Assembly: GCF_016592155.1 (NCBI RefSeq)
Contig: NZ_AP024237.1
Coordinates: forward strand, 1,426,001 to 1,490,000
Origin: Mycobacterium heckeshornense
GTDB taxonomy: Bacteria > Actinomycetota > Actinomycetes > Mycobacteriales > Mycobacteriaceae
Reading direction: 5' to 3'
Length of the DNA: 64,000 bases
The position numbers were made by a program, and so were the translations under genes. The notes beneath the pieces are model-generated. The model saw only the letters and a program-made list of their open reading frames with translations, did not search any database and was not told the origin of the DNA. This document shows positions 17,615 to 28,688 of this stretch, in pieces (the first letter of the stretch is position 1; each line of letters starts with the position of its first letter).

Positions 17615-17695
17615 TTTCTCGGCCGAAGTATCCACGCTTCGAAGCATCGCTTTTGAGCGCGCGTATTCCGTAGAGCAGTATGTCCATTCATGAAA

Positions 17696-17709
17696 GGCCC
17701 TACGACCCC
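17696..17709. promoter_or_regulatory. Weak DosR-box-like site in divergent region
   Basis: GGCCCTACGACCCC (reverse GGGGTCGTAGGGCC) keeps the outer G and C triplets of the DosR core but only about 8 of 14 positions. It sits 60 bases upstream of the universal stress protein start and about 80 upstream of the Rv1733c-type start. Reported because both neighbours belong to DosR-regulon families; weak on its own. Confidence 0.3.
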
Positions 17710-17769
17710 TGTTTGTGCGACAGCAGATCAATAGTGTCGATAGCGTCGACAAACAGTCAGGAGCATGCA

Positions 17770-18591
17770 ATGGAACACGTGGCGTCACCCGGCCCAATCG
17801 TCGTCGGGATCGACGGCTCGGATGCGGCCATCAAAGCGGCAGAATGGGCAGTCGAGGAAGCGGTGTGCCGCAACACTCCACTTCGGCTCGTCTACGTAAT
17901 CCAGCATCGGCAAACCCGCCGCACCTCGGCCCAGCCACTGCCACCGGAAGAGGAGTACGCCGAGCAGGCGCTACGGAACGCTTGTGCGGTGGTGGAAAAA
18001 ACCGATAAGCCGATCAAGATCGACACCGCAGTGCTGCGGGATGATATCGGTTCTGCCTTGATCGCTGAGTCCGCTAACGCCGTCATGATCTGTGTCGGGT
18101 CGGTGGGCATCGCTCGGGTGGCCAGTAAGATCATTGGTTCGACGGCAGTGACACTGGCCGAGCATGCACATTGCCCCGTCGCTATCATCCGGAGCGGTTG
18201 CGATACGCACCCGATGCGTGACGGCTACATTGCAATGGTCTTCGACGACCGGTCCTGCAACGACGAGATCGTGCATTGGGCCCTGGAGGAGGCTCGGTTG
18301 CGCAAGGCGCCTGTCTTGGCGCTTGGGGTTTGGCGCTGGGCGCTTTTCGAGCTCCCCTACGAGGACCTCTATCGGCGTCTCGATGACTGGCTGCGGCGCT
18401 ACCCCGATGTACTGGTTGAGGTTGCTGCCACACGTAGCAATGTGGCGAAATACCTGGAAGGACAAATCGGCAGGGTTCAACTCGTCGTCATCGGTAGCGA
18501 GAACGCTGGCAAAGTGGCGCAACTGGTGGGTCCGCACGGTCCACCGATCCTGGCCCATCCGGACTGTTCAGTGCTTGTGGTGAGAGGATAA
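17770..18591 (+). CDS. Universal stress protein, two tandem USP domains (Rv2028c type)
   Basis: 273 residues (Rv2028c: 279). Domain 1 starts GPIVVGIDGSDAAIKAAEW and domain 2 near residue 152 (YIAMVFDDRSCNDE). The ATP-binding pattern GxxGxxxxxxG(S/T) is degenerate in both: GSVGIARVASKIIGST in domain 1 and GSENAGKVAQLVG in domain 2, so nucleotide binding is uncertain. AGGAG precedes the ATG at 17770. The GNAT gene follows 6 bases downstream, so the two are co-transcribed. It is the only intact universal stress protein in the window, since the Rv2005c-like one is broken. Confidence 0.9.
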   Translation: MEHVASPGPIVVGIDGSDAAIKAAEWAVEEAVCRNTPLRLVYVIQHRQTRRTSAQPLPPEEEYAEQALRNACAVVEKTDKPIKIDTAVLRDDIGSALIAESANAVMICVGSVGIARVASKIIGSTAVTLAEHAHCPVAIIRSGCDTHPMRDGYIAMVFDDRSCNDEIVHWALEEARLRKAPVLALGVWRWALFELPYEDLYRRLDDWLRRYPDVLVEVAATRSNVAKYLEGQIGRVQLVVIGSENAGKVAQLVGPHGPPILAHPDCSVLVVRG

Positions 18592-18597
18592 CACCTC

Positions 18598-19382
<785 letters not shown>

Positions 19383-19483
19383 TTAGCTGTACTGACGAAC
19401 CAGGTGAATCACGCATTATGAATTGCCCACAATGGCCGGTTGTGTAGGCGGAAACCGCCGTTGGTGCCCGGTAGCCTCTTGGC

Positions 19484-20887
19484 GTGCTGCTGACCTCGTT
19501 GAATCCTGCGGCCGCTAGCGCTGCGGATATCGGTGACGCCGTGCGCATCGGAGACGCCACGTTGAGCCGCAGCGACCTGGTCGGTGCCGCCACGTCGGTG
19601 GCCGAGCGCGTCGGCGGTGCTGATCGGGTCGCGGTGCTGGCCACCCCGAGTGTGCCTACCGTGCTGGCCGTCACCGGTTGCCTGATCGCCGGTGTTCCGG
19701 TGGTGCCGGTGCCTGCCGATGTCGGACGGGCCGAGCGTCGTCACATTCTCGCTGACTCCGGCGCCCAGGCCTGGCTGGGACCACCGCCCGACGAACCGGA
19801 GGGTTTGCCGCACATCCCGGTGCGCGTCCACGCCCGCTCCTGGCATCGCTACCCGGAGCCATCGCCGGATGCGATCGCTCTGGTCATCTACACCTCCGGC
19901 ACCACCGGCCCGCCGAAAGGAGTCCAGCTGAGCCGGCGGGCAATCGCCGCCGACCTCGACGCGCTGGCGCAGGCCTGGCAGTGGAGCGCCGATGACGTTT
20001 TGGTGCATGGATTGCCGCTTTTCCATGTGCACGGCCTGGTGCTGGGCCTGCTTGGGTCATTGAGGATCGGAAACCGATTCGTGCACACCGGAAAACCCAC
20101 GCCTGCGGCGTACGCTGCAGCCGCTGGCACGTTGTATTTCGGTGTGCCGACGGTGTGGTCGCGGGTGGCCGCAGATCCCGCAGCGGCCGATGCGCTGCGG
20201 TCCGCTCGGCTCCTGGTGTCGGGCAGCGCGCCGCTGCCCGTGGCGGTGTTCGAGAAGCTGGCGCAGCTGACCGGACACCGGCCTATCGAACGGTACGGAA
20301 GTACCGAATCGTTGATCACACTGTCGACCCGCGCCGACGGCGAACGCCGTCCCGGATGGGTGGGCCTGCCGCTGGCCGGTGTGCAGACTCGACTCGTCGA
20401 CGACGACGGTCACCCCGCCCCCCATGACGGGGAAACCATTGCGAAACTTCAGGTTCGCGGTGCGACGCTGTTCGACGGGTATCTGAACCGTCCGGACGCC
20501 ACCGCCGAGGTGTTCGACAGCGACGGGTGGTATCGCACCGGCGACGTGGCGGCCGTCGATAGCGGCGGTATGCACCGCATCGTGGGCCGCGAGTCCGTCG
20601 ACTTGATCAAGTCGGGTGGATACCGTGTCGGCGCGGGAGAAGTCGAGGCCGCACTGCTCGGCCATCCCGGTGTCGCGGAAGCCGCCGTGGTGGGGGTTCC
20701 CGACGACGACTTGGGCCAGCGGATCGTCGCGTTCGTCGTCGGGGAAGCTCAACCACAGATGTTGATCGATTATGTGGCTCAACAACTTTCGGTGCACAAA
20801 CGGCCACGGGAAGTGCGGGTGGTGGAGCGCCTGCCACGTAACGCGATGGGCAAGGTGCTCAAGAAGGAGCTGCTGGAGCAGGCCTGA
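19484..20887 (+). CDS. fadD36: Fatty-acid-CoA ligase FadD36
   Basis: 467 residues, near-identical in layout to Rv1193 FadD36 (473). The adenylation motif YTSGTTGPPKG sits near residue 140, RYGSTES near 270, and RTGDVA followed by GRESVDLIKSGGYRVGAGEVE near 350-385. NAMGKVLKKELL carries the catalytic Lys near the end. It is unusually short for a FadD, as in M. tuberculosis. The GTG start at 19484 matches the family N-terminus (LLTSLNPA). It activates a fatty or short-chain acid to acyl-CoA; the true substrate is not known to me. It marks the return to H37Rv-like order; the PE/PPE/esx genes that follow in H37Rv are missing. Confidence 0.93.
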   Translation: MLLTSLNPAAASAADIGDAVRIGDATLSRSDLVGAATSVAERVGGADRVAVLATPSVPTVLAVTGCLIAGVPVVPVPADVGRAERRHILADSGAQAWLGPPPDEPEGLPHIPVRVHARSWHRYPEPSPDAIALVIYTSGTTGPPKGVQLSRRAIAADLDALAQAWQWSADDVLVHGLPLFHVHGLVLGLLGSLRIGNRFVHTGKPTPAAYAAAAGTLYFGVPTVWSRVAADPAAADALRSARLLVSGSAPLPVAVFEKLAQLTGHRPIERYGSTESLITLSTRADGERRPGWVGLPLAGVQTRLVDDDGHPAPHDGETIAKLQVRGATLFDGYLNRPDATAEVFDSDGWYRTGDVAAVDSGGMHRIVGRESVDLIKSGGYRVGAGEVEAALLGHPGVAEAAVVGVPDDDLGQRIVAFVVGEAQPQMLIDYVAQQLSVHKRPREVRVVERLPRNAMGKVLKKELLEQA

Positions 20888-20957
20888 TCAACGGGTGACT
20901 GCGCGACGGGATACGCACGCGCGCGGCGTGTCGCGGCTGACAGGGCATACCGGCAGA

Positions 20958-21911
20958 TTAGTTGGCGTGCAGGTCCTGGTTGAGCGCGATGCCCTGACCG
21001 TCACGCGCCACCACTTCGACGGCGCCGGTGACCGAATTGCGGCGAAACAGCATGTTGTTTCCGCGGGAGAGTTCGCGGGCCTTGACCGTGCTGCCGTCGG
21101 GCATGGCGACCTTAGTGCCTGCGGTGACATATAGGCCCGCCTCGATCACACAATCGTCGCCCAGCGAAATGCCCAAACCGGAGTTGGCGCCCAGCAGGCA
21201 GCGTTTGCCGATCGAGATGACCTCGGTGCCGCCGCCGGACAGCGTGCCCATGATCGACGCGCCGCCGCCGATGTCCGAGCCGTCACCGACCACGACGCCA
21301 GCCGAGATGCGGCCCTCCACCATCGAGGTGCCCAGTGTGCCGGCGTTGTAGTTGACAAACCCTTCGTGCATGACCGTGGTGCCCGCGGCCAGGTAAGCAC
21401 CCAGCCGCACCCGGTCGGCGTCGGCGATGCGCACGCCGCTCGGCACCACGTAGTCGACCATCCTCGGGAACTTGTCGACGCCATACACCGTGACCGGTCC
21501 GCGCCGGCGCAGCCGTGCCCGCGCCGCCTCGAAACCGTCGATCGCACATGGTCCGTGGTTGGTCCACACCACATTGGTCAAGATCGCGAAGAAGCCGTCG
21601 GTGTTCAGCCCGTGCGGCGCGACCAGCCGGTGCGACAACAGGTGCAGCCGCAGGTAGGCGTCGTGGGCGTCGACGGGTTTGTCCTCCAGCGAACCGATCA
21701 CGGTGCGCACCGCAACCATGTCGACGCCCCGGTCCTCGTCGCGGCCGACCAGCGCCGCTATTTCGTCGGGAACCTCGGTGGCCGACAGCGGAATCGTGCC
21801 GGTCCTGCCCGATTCGATCAGTTTCGGTGCGGGAAACCAGGTGTCGAGGACCGATCCGTCGGCGGCAAGTGTCGCCAGCCCGATACCGGAAGCTCCAGTC
21901 ACGCGTTCCAC
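20958..21911 (-). CDS. dapD: Tetrahydrodipicolinate N-succinyltransferase
   Basis: Transfers succinyl from succinyl-CoA to tetrahydrodipicolinate in the lysine/meso-DAP pathway that feeds peptidoglycan. From the GTG at 21911 the product is 317 residues, the exact length of Rv1201c. [19 protein letters not shown] opens the N-terminal domain. The left-handed beta-helix repeats ([51 protein letters not shown]) are clear, and the ending [11 protein letters not shown] is conserved. A second GTG three codons later is possible. It is divergent from dapE, another enzyme of the same pathway, with 91 bases between the starts. Confidence 0.97.
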   Translation of the reverse strand: MERVTGASGIGLATLAADGSVLDTWFPAPKLIESGRTGTIPLSATEVPDEIAALVGRDEDRGVDMVAVRTVIGSLEDKPVDAHDAYLRLHLLSHRLVAPHGLNTDGFFAILTNVVWTNHGPCAIDGFEAARARLRRRGPVTVYGVDKFPRMVDYVVPSGVRIADADRVRLGAYLAAGTTVMHEGFVNYNAGTLGTSMVEGRISAGVVVGDGSDIGGGASIMGTLSGGGTEVISIGKRCLLGANSGLGISLGDDCVIEAGLYVTAGTKVAMPDGSTVKARELSRGNNMLFRRNSVTGAVEVVARDGQGIALNQDLHAN

Positions 21912-22002
21912 GCTACTTTCTGCGCGCCGAGCAGACGTAAACGCCCCCATATTTGGCCTCGCAGGCGCGCTTTTGCCTCTGTCCGGCGGCTATGGTGACA
22001 GC

Positions 22003-23067
22003 GTGCTGGACCTACATGGCGACCCCGTCGAGCTGACCGCGGCGCTGGTCGACATTCCCAGCGAGTCGCGGGCGGAGCGCCGCATCGCCGACGAGGTCGA
22101 GGCCGCGCTGCGGGCGCAGACCACAGGGTTCGAGATCGTCCGCAACGGCAACGCCGTACTGGCACGCACGCATCTCGGTCGCCCGACGCGGGTGCTGCTC
22201 GCGGGCCATCTCGACACCGTCCCGGTGGCCGACAACCTGCCCAGCCGTCGGGACGGCGACCTGCTGCACGGCTGCGGCAGCGCGGACATGAAATCCGGTG
22301 ACGCGGTGTTCCTGCATGTGGCCGCCACGGTCACCGCACCTTCACACGACCTGACCCTGGTGTTCTACGACTGCGAGGAAATCGAGTCCACAGCAAACGG
22401 TTTGGGCCGCATCGAGCGCGAATTGCCGGACTGGCTGCAAGCCGACGTGGCCATTCTTGGCGAACCCACCGCCGGCTACATCGAGGCGGGCTGCCAAGGC
22501 ACGCTGCGCGCCGTCGTCCACGCGACCGGAGCCCGGGCCCATTCGGCGCGATCATGGCTGGGCGACAATGCAATTCACAAACTCGGCGCCGCGCTCGAGC
22601 GGCTTGCAGGCTATCAGGCGCGCAGTGTCGAGATCGATGGCTGCACCTACCGCGAGGGGTTGTCGGCAGTGCGCATCGACGGCGGCATCGCCGGCAACGT
22701 CATTCCCGACGCCGCGTCGGTGACGGTCAACTACCGGTTCGCGCCGGATCGCTCACCGGCCGAGGCGCTACGCCATGTCGCCGAGGTGTTCGACGGGCTC
22801 GACGTGCGCATCGAGCAGACCGACGTCGCGGCGGGCGCGCTGCCCGGGTTGTCCAAGCCCGCGGCCAAGGCCCTGGTCGAGGCGGCGGCCGGGCAGGTCC
22901 GGGCGAAATACGGCTGGACCGACGTAGCGCGGTTCGCTGCCCGCGGCATTCCCGCGGTGAACTACGGTCCGGGCGACCCCAACCTGGCTCACCGACGCGA
23001 CGAACGGGTGTCGGTCGGGCAAATCACCGCCGCGGCTGACATGTTGCGCCGCTATCTGACCAGTTGA
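22003..23067 (+). CDS. dapE: Succinyl-diaminopimelate desuccinylase
   Basis: 354 residues, as in Rv1202. M20 metallopeptidase with metal-site motifs [14 protein letters not shown] (His/Asp), [24 protein letters not shown] (Glu-Glu) and [14 protein letters not shown]. The C-terminal His motif appears in [11 protein letters not shown]. It hydrolyses N-succinyl-LL-DAP to LL-DAP and succinate in the cytoplasm, two steps after DapD. The GTG at 22003 matches the known N-terminus ([21 protein letters not shown]). Its last 16 bases overlap the convergent ATPase gene, an arrangement seen with tightly packed mycobacterial genes. Confidence 0.96.
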   Translation: MLDLHGDPVELTAALVDIPSESRAERRIADEVEAALRAQTTGFEIVRNGNAVLARTHLGRPTRVLLAGHLDTVPVADNLPSRRDGDLLHGCGSADMKSGDAVFLHVAATVTAPSHDLTLVFYDCEEIESTANGLGRIERELPDWLQADVAILGEPTAGYIEAGCQGTLRAVVHATGARAHSARSWLGDNAIHKLGAALERLAGYQARSVEIDGCTYREGLSAVRIDGGIAGNVIPDAASVTVNYRFAPDRSPAEALRHVAEVFDGLDVRIEQTDVAAGALPGLSKPAAKALVEAAAGQVRAKYGWTDVARFAARGIPAVNYGPGDPNLAHRRDERVSVGQITAAADMLRRYLTS

Positions 23068-25328
23068 GCCCGCCGCGACTGAGCTGCGGCGTCGGCGGCG
23101 GCCGGATGCAACCCCGCGTCGGCGAGGTCGGCTGCCACCTCGGCCAGCGCGTCGGCGTCACCGGCGGCTAGCGCGCGCGCATGAGCCAACGTCAGCCGCC
23201 CGAGCACGCAGTCCACTTCGACCGCGAGGCGTTCGGCTCGATACACCGCACGGATGTCGCCGAGTCGCGCCGCGTCCTGCAGCGCACGCAGCGCGATCGC
23301 CGACTGGCCACCGCGCTCGGCGGCCTGCACCGCTTCTCGGGCGGCATCGATCGCGCCGATCTCGTCGCCGCGAGCCGACCTCGCCCAGGCTTTGGCCAAA
23401 GCCAGCTCCGGGGCGAACAACGCCGATTTCAGGCCGTGCCGAGACTCCGCTCGGCTCAACACCTTTGCCGCTTCCACTTGCTTGCCCTGCTGACCCAGCG
23501 CGTGCGCGAGCAGCATCAGCGACAGCGGGCCCCACGAATACCCCGTGCGCGCCAGCGCATCGCTGGCCGGGCCCAGCAACGCCACCGCGGTATCGAAATC
23601 ACCCTGGGCGATCGCCACATACGCGACCAGCACCTCGCCGATCGCCCGACCCGGCTGCTGCAGTTCGGCGAAATCGGTGTACCGCTGCGCCAACGAGCGT
23701 GCTGCGTCCAGCCGTCCCGCCATCACCAGCGCCGTGACCCGGGCAAAGCCACTGGTGAACCTCAACAACCCCGGATGTTCACCGGCCACCGCCCGGGCCG
23801 CCAGCGCCTCGACCTCGCCGAACCGGCCCGTGCGGGCAGAACACAGCGCCGCGGTCGACGCCGCCCATCCCACGCCCACTTCGTCGGCGTGCGGAGAGGC
23901 CAGCACCTCGCCGGCGATCCGCAACGCGCGCAGCGGGGTACCTGAGTTCATCGCGAAAGTCGCCGCGAGCGCGTCGAGCGTGGCTTTCGCGGACGGTCCC
24001 GCCACCCGGTTGCGAATGGTCTGCAGGAATGCGGTTGCCCGCTCCGGCTCGTCGAGCATCCAGAACTGGTTGGCCGCGCGCGGCAGCGCCCAGGCCATCA
24101 GCTCGGTGTCCGACAACGTGTCCGGGTCCACGGCGGCCAACACGGCTCCGGCCTCTCGGCCGTGGCCCTGCCAGGCCAGCGCGTATGCCAACACCAGCCG
24201 CGCCGCCAGCCCCTCTGAGCGGTCCAGCGCTGCGCGCGACAGCCGCTCGGCAAGCACCAGGTCGCCCAGCCGCAGCGCCTGCTGCGCCGCGCTCACCGTG
24301 GCCGCAACCGGCGCGGGCGTGTCGCTGTCGGCGGCTAGCGCGGCCAGGCGCAGTTGGTCGCCGACGTGGTCGGACGGGTGCGTTGACAGCTGCGCAACCA
24401 CCGCCGCCCGCAGCGACCGGGCACGCTCCGGCCCCAGCGCGGCCCGGGCCCGCTGGGCGTAGAGCGGATGAGCCGCCCGCGCCTGCTCCTGGTCGTCGAA
24501 GACGACCACGCCCGCGGCTTGTTCGACGGCCTGTTCGCCGGCTAATGCGGTCAAATCCGTCCGGGGCAGGGGTTCGGCGACGGCCAGGTAGTCCAGCACG
24601 CCGCGCACCGGCTGCGGCAACCCGCGAAGGTAGCCGTCGATCAGCGCAAACAGCGGCAACCGCTGCACGTCGCGGCAGCGCCAGCCGTCGCCGGCCTGCA
24701 CCAGCCCGTCGCCCTCGATCAGATGCCGCAGATACAGCGGGTTGCCCTGGCTGCGGGCGAAGATCTCGTCGGCCAGCGCGCCGGGCGGTGGCGTCCCCAG
24801 CGCGGACGCCAGCACCGCCGCCGTCCCCGCGGCATCCAGCGGCCGCACTTCGATTCGGCTGAGCAGCTGATCGGTCCACAACGCGGCAACCACGTCGGGC
24901 ATCGGGGCCTCCGAGTGCACGGTGACCACAAGGCGCGCCGAACCGGTCAGAGCCAGCTGATACACCAGCGTGGCCGAGAGGCTGTCCAAGTCGTGGGCAT
25001 CGTCAACCACCAGCAGCAGGTCGCCGTCGGCGCTGGTGAGAGATTCGCGGGCAGCGCGCAGCAGCGCCGCCGGCCGCCCGATATCGGCCAGGGTCACCAA
25101 ATGGCGGAACGCGCCGAAAGGCGCCATGCGCTCCGACGAAGTGCCCGCCACCCACCGCACGATCGTCGACGGCCGCCGCGCGGCAAACCTCCCAGCCGCG
25201 GCCCGCGCCAGCGACGTCTTGCCCACACCGTCGGCACCCACCAGCACGGCGCCGGACACGTGCGGGCTTTCCAGGGCGTTGGTCACCTGCTGGACGGCGG
25301 TTTCGTCCAACTCGGCTACCCAGCGCAT
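23052..25328 (-). CDS. Large STAND/LuxR-type ATPase without a visible DNA-binding domain (Rv1204c-like)
   Basis: 758 residues from the ATG at 25328 (MRWVAELDE). Walker [12 protein letters not shown] lies near residue 36 and Walker [12 protein letters not shown] near 110, followed by sensor-like RLVVTVHSE and a long alpha-helical repeat region (TPR-like) to the end. This resembles the ATPase and repeat parts of MalT/LuxR-type regulators, but the C-terminal helix-turn-helix is absent. M. tuberculosis Rv1204c is listed as shorter; either the start differs or the M. tuberculosis gene is reduced. It may act as a signal-transduction scaffold. Convergent with dapE (16-base overlap) and divergent from the LOG gene. 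Confidence 0.85.
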   Translation of the reverse strand: MRWVAELDETAVQQVTNALESPHVSGAVLVGADGVGKTSLARAAAGRFAARRPSTIVRWVAGTSSERMAPFGAFRHLVTLADIGRPAALLRAARESLTSADGDLLLVVDDAHDLDSLSATLVYQLALTGSARLVVTVHSEAPMPDVVAALWTDQLLSRIEVRPLDAAGTAAVLASALGTPPPGALADEIFARSQGNPLYLRHLIEGDGLVQAGDGWRCRDVQRLPLFALIDGYLRGLPQPVRGVLDYLAVAEPLPRTDLTALAGEQAVEQAAGVVVFDDQEQARAAHPLYAQRARAALGPERARSLRAAVVAQLSTHPSDHVGDQLRLAALAADSDTPAPVAATVSAAQQALRLGDLVLAERLSRAALDRSEGLAARLVLAYALAWQGHGREAGAVLAAVDPDTLSDTELMAWALPRAANQFWMLDEPERATAFLQTIRNRVAGPSAKATLDALAATFAMNSGTPLRALRIAGEVLASPHADEVGVGWAASTAALCSARTGRFGEVEALAARAVAGEHPGLLRFTSGFARVTALVMAGRLDAARSLAQRYTDFAELQQPGRAIGEVLVAYVAIAQGDFDTAVALLGPASDALARTGYSWGPLSLMLLAHALGQQGKQVEAAKVLSRAESRHGLKSALFAPELALAKAWARSARGDEIGAIDAAREAVQAAERGGQSAIALRALQDAARLGDIRAVYRAERLAVEVDCVLGRLTLAHARALAAGDADALAEVAADLADAGLHPAAADAAAQSRRAQLVR

Positions 25329-25413
25329 CGCCGGATTGTATGGCGCGGAGCTGAACCGGCACGGCGATAGGTCGAAATGCGCTCCGCGGCAAGGCTGGTC
25401 TACGTTTCGGTGT

Positions 25414-25968
25414 ATGAAGCCGAGGCAGTGGGCGATCTGCGTGTACTGCGCGTCCGGGCCGACCCATCCGGACCTGCTGGCGTTGGCTGCGCGGCTCGGT
25501 GAGGCGATCGCCGATCGCGGCTGGACCTTGGTGTGGGGCGGCGGCAACGTTTCGGCCATGGGCGCGCTGGCCACAGCGGCGCGTGCCCGCGGCGGCCGGA
25601 CGGTCGGCGTCATCCCGAAAATGTTGGTGCATCGCGAAGTCGCCGACACCGACGCCGACGAGCTGATCGTCACCGACACCATGCGCGAGCGCAAACAGGT
25701 CATGGAAGACCGCGCCGATGCGTTTATCGCACTGCCCGGCGGGATCGGCACGCTCGAGGAGCTGTTCGAGGCGTGGACCGGCGGCTATCTGGGCGTGCAC
25801 GACAAACCGGTGGTGATGCTCGACCCGGACGGGCACTACGACGGGTTGCGGGCATGGCTATACGGGCTGATCGACAGTGGATACGTCTCGCAGATGGCCT
25901 TGGACCGGTTGGTGGTGGTCGACGACGTGGACGCGGCCCTGGCGGCGTGCGCTCCCCGTGGGGGTTAG
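25414..25968 (+). CDS. LOG-family cytokinin riboside 5'-monophosphate phosphoribohydrolase
   Basis: 184 residues, equivalent to Rv1205 (187). ICVYCASG at the start, LVWGGGNVSAMGALA near 40 and the signature PGGIGTLEELFE near 108 with the upstream ERKQVM are diagnostic of LOG proteins. These cleave the N-glycosidic bond of N6-modified AMP to release cytokinin-type bases. In M. tuberculosis Rv1205 makes cytokinins whose aldehyde breakdown products accumulate when the proteasome pathway fails. The start at 25414 matches the family; the frame upstream is non-conserved. fadD6 follows after 38 bases with a good GGGGAGA site. Confidence 0.93.
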   Translation: MKPRQWAICVYCASGPTHPDLLALAARLGEAIADRGWTLVWGGGNVSAMGALATAARARGGRTVGVIPKMLVHREVADTDADELIVTDTMRERKQVMEDRADAFIALPGGIGTLEELFEAWTGGYLGVHDKPVVMLDPDGHYDGLRAWLYGLIDSGYVSQMALDRLVVVDDVDAALAACAPRGG

Positions 25969-26006
25969 GCTGGCCGCCGACTGCGGTTCAGCAAAGGGGA
26001 GACACC

Positions 26007-27787
26007 GTGTCCGATCATGACTCAGGTACCCGCACCAGCGTCGGGCTAGCCGACGTCGCCGCCCGGGTACCCGCCGTGTTGGCCGACGTGCCGGTGCTGG
26101 CGCGGGGGGGCGCTGACCGGGCTGTTGCCCCAGCGCAACTCCAAGGCGTCGATCGGCAGGGTGTTCCAGGATCGGGCCGCTCGCTACGGCGACCGGGTCT
26201 TCCTGCGGTTTGGTGACCAGCGATTGACCTACCGCGAAGCCAACGCGACCGCCAACCGCTACGCCGCGGTGCTGGCCGCACGGGGAGTCGGCCGCGGCGA
26301 CGTGGTCGGCATCATGCTGCGCAACTCGCCCGACGCGGTGCTGATGATGCTGGCTGTGGTCAAATGCGGGGCGATTGCCGGCATGATCAACTACCACCAG
26401 CGCGGCGACGTGCTCGCTCACGGCCTGGGACTGCTCGACGCCAAAGTGCTGGTCGCGGAATCCGACCTGGTCAGCGCCGTCCTCGAGTCCGGGGCGCCCG
26501 CCGACCCGGTAACCATCGAGGAATTGCAGCGACTGGCGGCCACCGCGCCCGCCAACAATCCCCCCCTCGGCGTCGGCGGTGTTGGCCAAAGACACCGCGT
26601 TCTACATCTTCACGTCGGGCACGACCGGTTTCCCGAAAGCTAGCGTGATGACCCACTTCCGGTGGCTGCGGGCGTTGGCCGCGTTCGGCGGCGCGGGGCT
26701 GCGGCTGCACAGCAGCGACACGCTGTACTGCTGCCTGCCGCTGTACCACAACAACGCGCTGACGGTCGCGCTGGCCTCGGTGCTCACCTCCGGCGCCACG
26801 CTGGCGTTGGGCCGGTCGTTCTCGGCGTCACGGTTTTGGGACGAGGTGATCGCCAACGACGCGACCGCGTTCATCTACATCGGCGAGATCTGCCGCTACT
26901 TGCTCAACCAGCCGCCCAAGCCGACCGACCGCGCGCACAGGGTGCGGCTGATCGCCGGCAACGGGTTGCGCCCGGAGATCTGGGACGAGTTCACCGCCCG
27001 GTTCGGCATCGACCGGGTGTGTGAGTTCTACGCCGCCAGCGAGGGCAACACCGCATTCATCAACATCTTCAACGTGCCCAAGACGACCGGCATCTCGCCG
27101 TTGCCGTTGGCCTACGTGGAATACGATCCCGACACCGGCGCGCCGCTGCGTGACGACAATGGTCGGGTGCGCCGGGTACGGCCGGGGCAGCCGGGCCTGC
27201 TGCTGAGCCCGGTCAACTGGCTTCAGCCCTACGACGGCTACACCGATCCGACCGCCAGTGAAAAAAAGTTGGTGCGCAACGCTTTTCGTGAAGGTGACTG
27301 CTGGTTCAACACCGGCGACGTAATGAGGCCGCAGGGCATGGGACACGCCGCATTCGTCGACCGGCTCGGCGACACTTTCCGGTGGAAGGGCGAAAACGTC
27401 GCCACCACACAGGTCGAGGCGGCGCTGGCGTCCGACAAAGCCGTCGAGGAATGCGCGGTCTATGGGGTCGAAATACCACGCACCGGGGGCCGGGCCGGGA
27501 TGGCCGCAGTCAAGCTGCGGGGCGACGCCGAGTTCGACGGCAAGGCGCTCGCGGAAACGGTGTACGACCGGCTGCCCGGGTACGCGTTACCGCTTTTCGT
27601 GCGGGTGGTGGAGTCGATGGAGCACACGACGACATTCAAAAGCCGCAAAGTCGACCTGCGCGAGCAGGCATATGGCCCCGGCATCGAGGACCCGCTGTAT
27701 GTGTTGGCCGGCCGCGACGAGGGCTACGTGCCGTTTTACCCCCAATACCCCGACGAGGTCGCGGCCGGTAAGCGACCGCGGCCCTGA
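26007..27787 (+). CDS. fadD6: Fatty-acid-CoA ligase / transporter FadD6 (frameshifted twice as written)
   Basis: Very-long-chain acyl-CoA synthetase/FATP-type enzyme. The reading frame is broken at a G7 run (26104-26110), where VLARG should continue as ALTGLLPQRNSKAS, and at a C7 run (26560-26566), where PANNPP should continue as SASAVLAKDTAFY. Removing one base from each run gives 592 residues, against 597 for M. tuberculosis FadD6 (Rv1206). Motifs are intact: FTSGTTGFPKAS, FYAASEGNTAFIN, FNTGDV and DRLGDTFRWKGENVATTQVE. The start GTG at 26007 follows GGGGAGACACC. Either recent inactivation or, given the same pattern in mdh and the malic enzyme, base-calling error. It imports and activates fatty acids at the membrane. 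Confidence 0.88.
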
Positions 27788-27812
27788 GCCGGACACGGGC
27801 AAGATAGGACGC

Positions 27813-28688
27813 GTGCACTCGACGCTGTGTGGCCGTCCGGTGGCCGCTGATCGTCCGCTGATCATGGCGATCGTCAACCGCACTCCGGACTCGTTTTACG
27901 ACCGGGGCGCCACGTTCAGCGACGATGCGGCCAAGGCTGCCGCCCACCGCGCGATCGCCGACGGCGCCGACGTCATCGATGTCGGCGGCGTCAAGGCCGG
28001 GCCCGGCGACGACGTCGATGCCAGAACCGAAGCTGCGCGCGTGGTGCCGTTCATCGAATGGTTGCGTGCCGCGTACCCGGACCAGTTGATCAGCGTCGAC
28101 ACCTGGCGTTCGGAAGTGGCCCGGCTGGCCTGTCGCGCCGGCGCGGACCTGATCAACGACACGTGGGGCGGCGTCGACCCCGAGATGCCGGCAGTTGCTG
28201 GCGAATTCGGTGCCGGTCTGGTGTGCTCCCACACCGGGGGGGCGGCACCGCGAACCCGGCCGTTCCGGGTCAGCTACGGGACGACCACCCGCGGTGTGGT
28301 CGACGACGTGATCCGTGAGCTGACCGCCGCCGCAGAGCGCGCGGTCGCGGCCGGGGTTGCCCGCGACCGCATACTGATCGACCCCACCCATGACTTCGGC
28401 AAGAACACCTTCCACGGTTTGGCGTTGTTGCGCCACGTGGAAGATCTGGTAAACACCGGATGGCCCGTCTTGATGGCGCTCAGCAACAAGGACTTCGTCG
28501 GGGAGACTCTTGGCGTGGACCTCACCGAACGGCTGGAGGGGACACTGGCAGCCACTGCGCTTGCGGCCGCCGCCGGTGCCCGGATGTTCCGCGTGCACGA
28601 GGTGGCTCCCACGCGCCGAGTACTGGAGATGGTCGCGTCCATCCACGGGACCCGTCCGCCGACGCGCACGGTGAGAGGACTGGCATGA
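27813..28688 (+). CDS. folP2: Dihydropteroate synthase-like protein FolP2
   Basis: 291 residues. IMAIVNRTPDSFYD and DGADVIDVGGVKAGPG are the DHPS pterin-site motifs, followed by ISVDTWRSEVA, LINDTWGG, LIDPTHDFGKNTFHG and FRVHEVAPTRRVL. It matches Rv1207 from its common core; the repetitive N-terminal extension of the M. tuberculosis protein is missing. M. tuberculosis FolP2 lacks DHPS activity in vitro, and its constant linkage to gpgS suggests a role outside folate synthesis. The GTG start is at 27813, and the stop overlaps the gpgS ATG as ATGA. Confidence 0.93.
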   Translation: MHSTLCGRPVAADRPLIMAIVNRTPDSFYDRGATFSDDAAKAAAHRAIADGADVIDVGGVKAGPGDDVDARTEAARVVPFIEWLRAAYPDQLISVDTWRSEVARLACRAGADLINDTWGGVDPEMPAVAGEFGAGLVCSHTGGAAPRTRPFRVSYGTTTRGVVDDVIRELTAAAERAVAAGVARDRILIDPTHDFGKNTFHGLALLRHVEDLVNTGWPVLMALSNKDFVGETLGVDLTERLEGTLAATALAAAAGARMFRVHEVAPTRRVLEMVASIHGTRPPTRTVRGLA

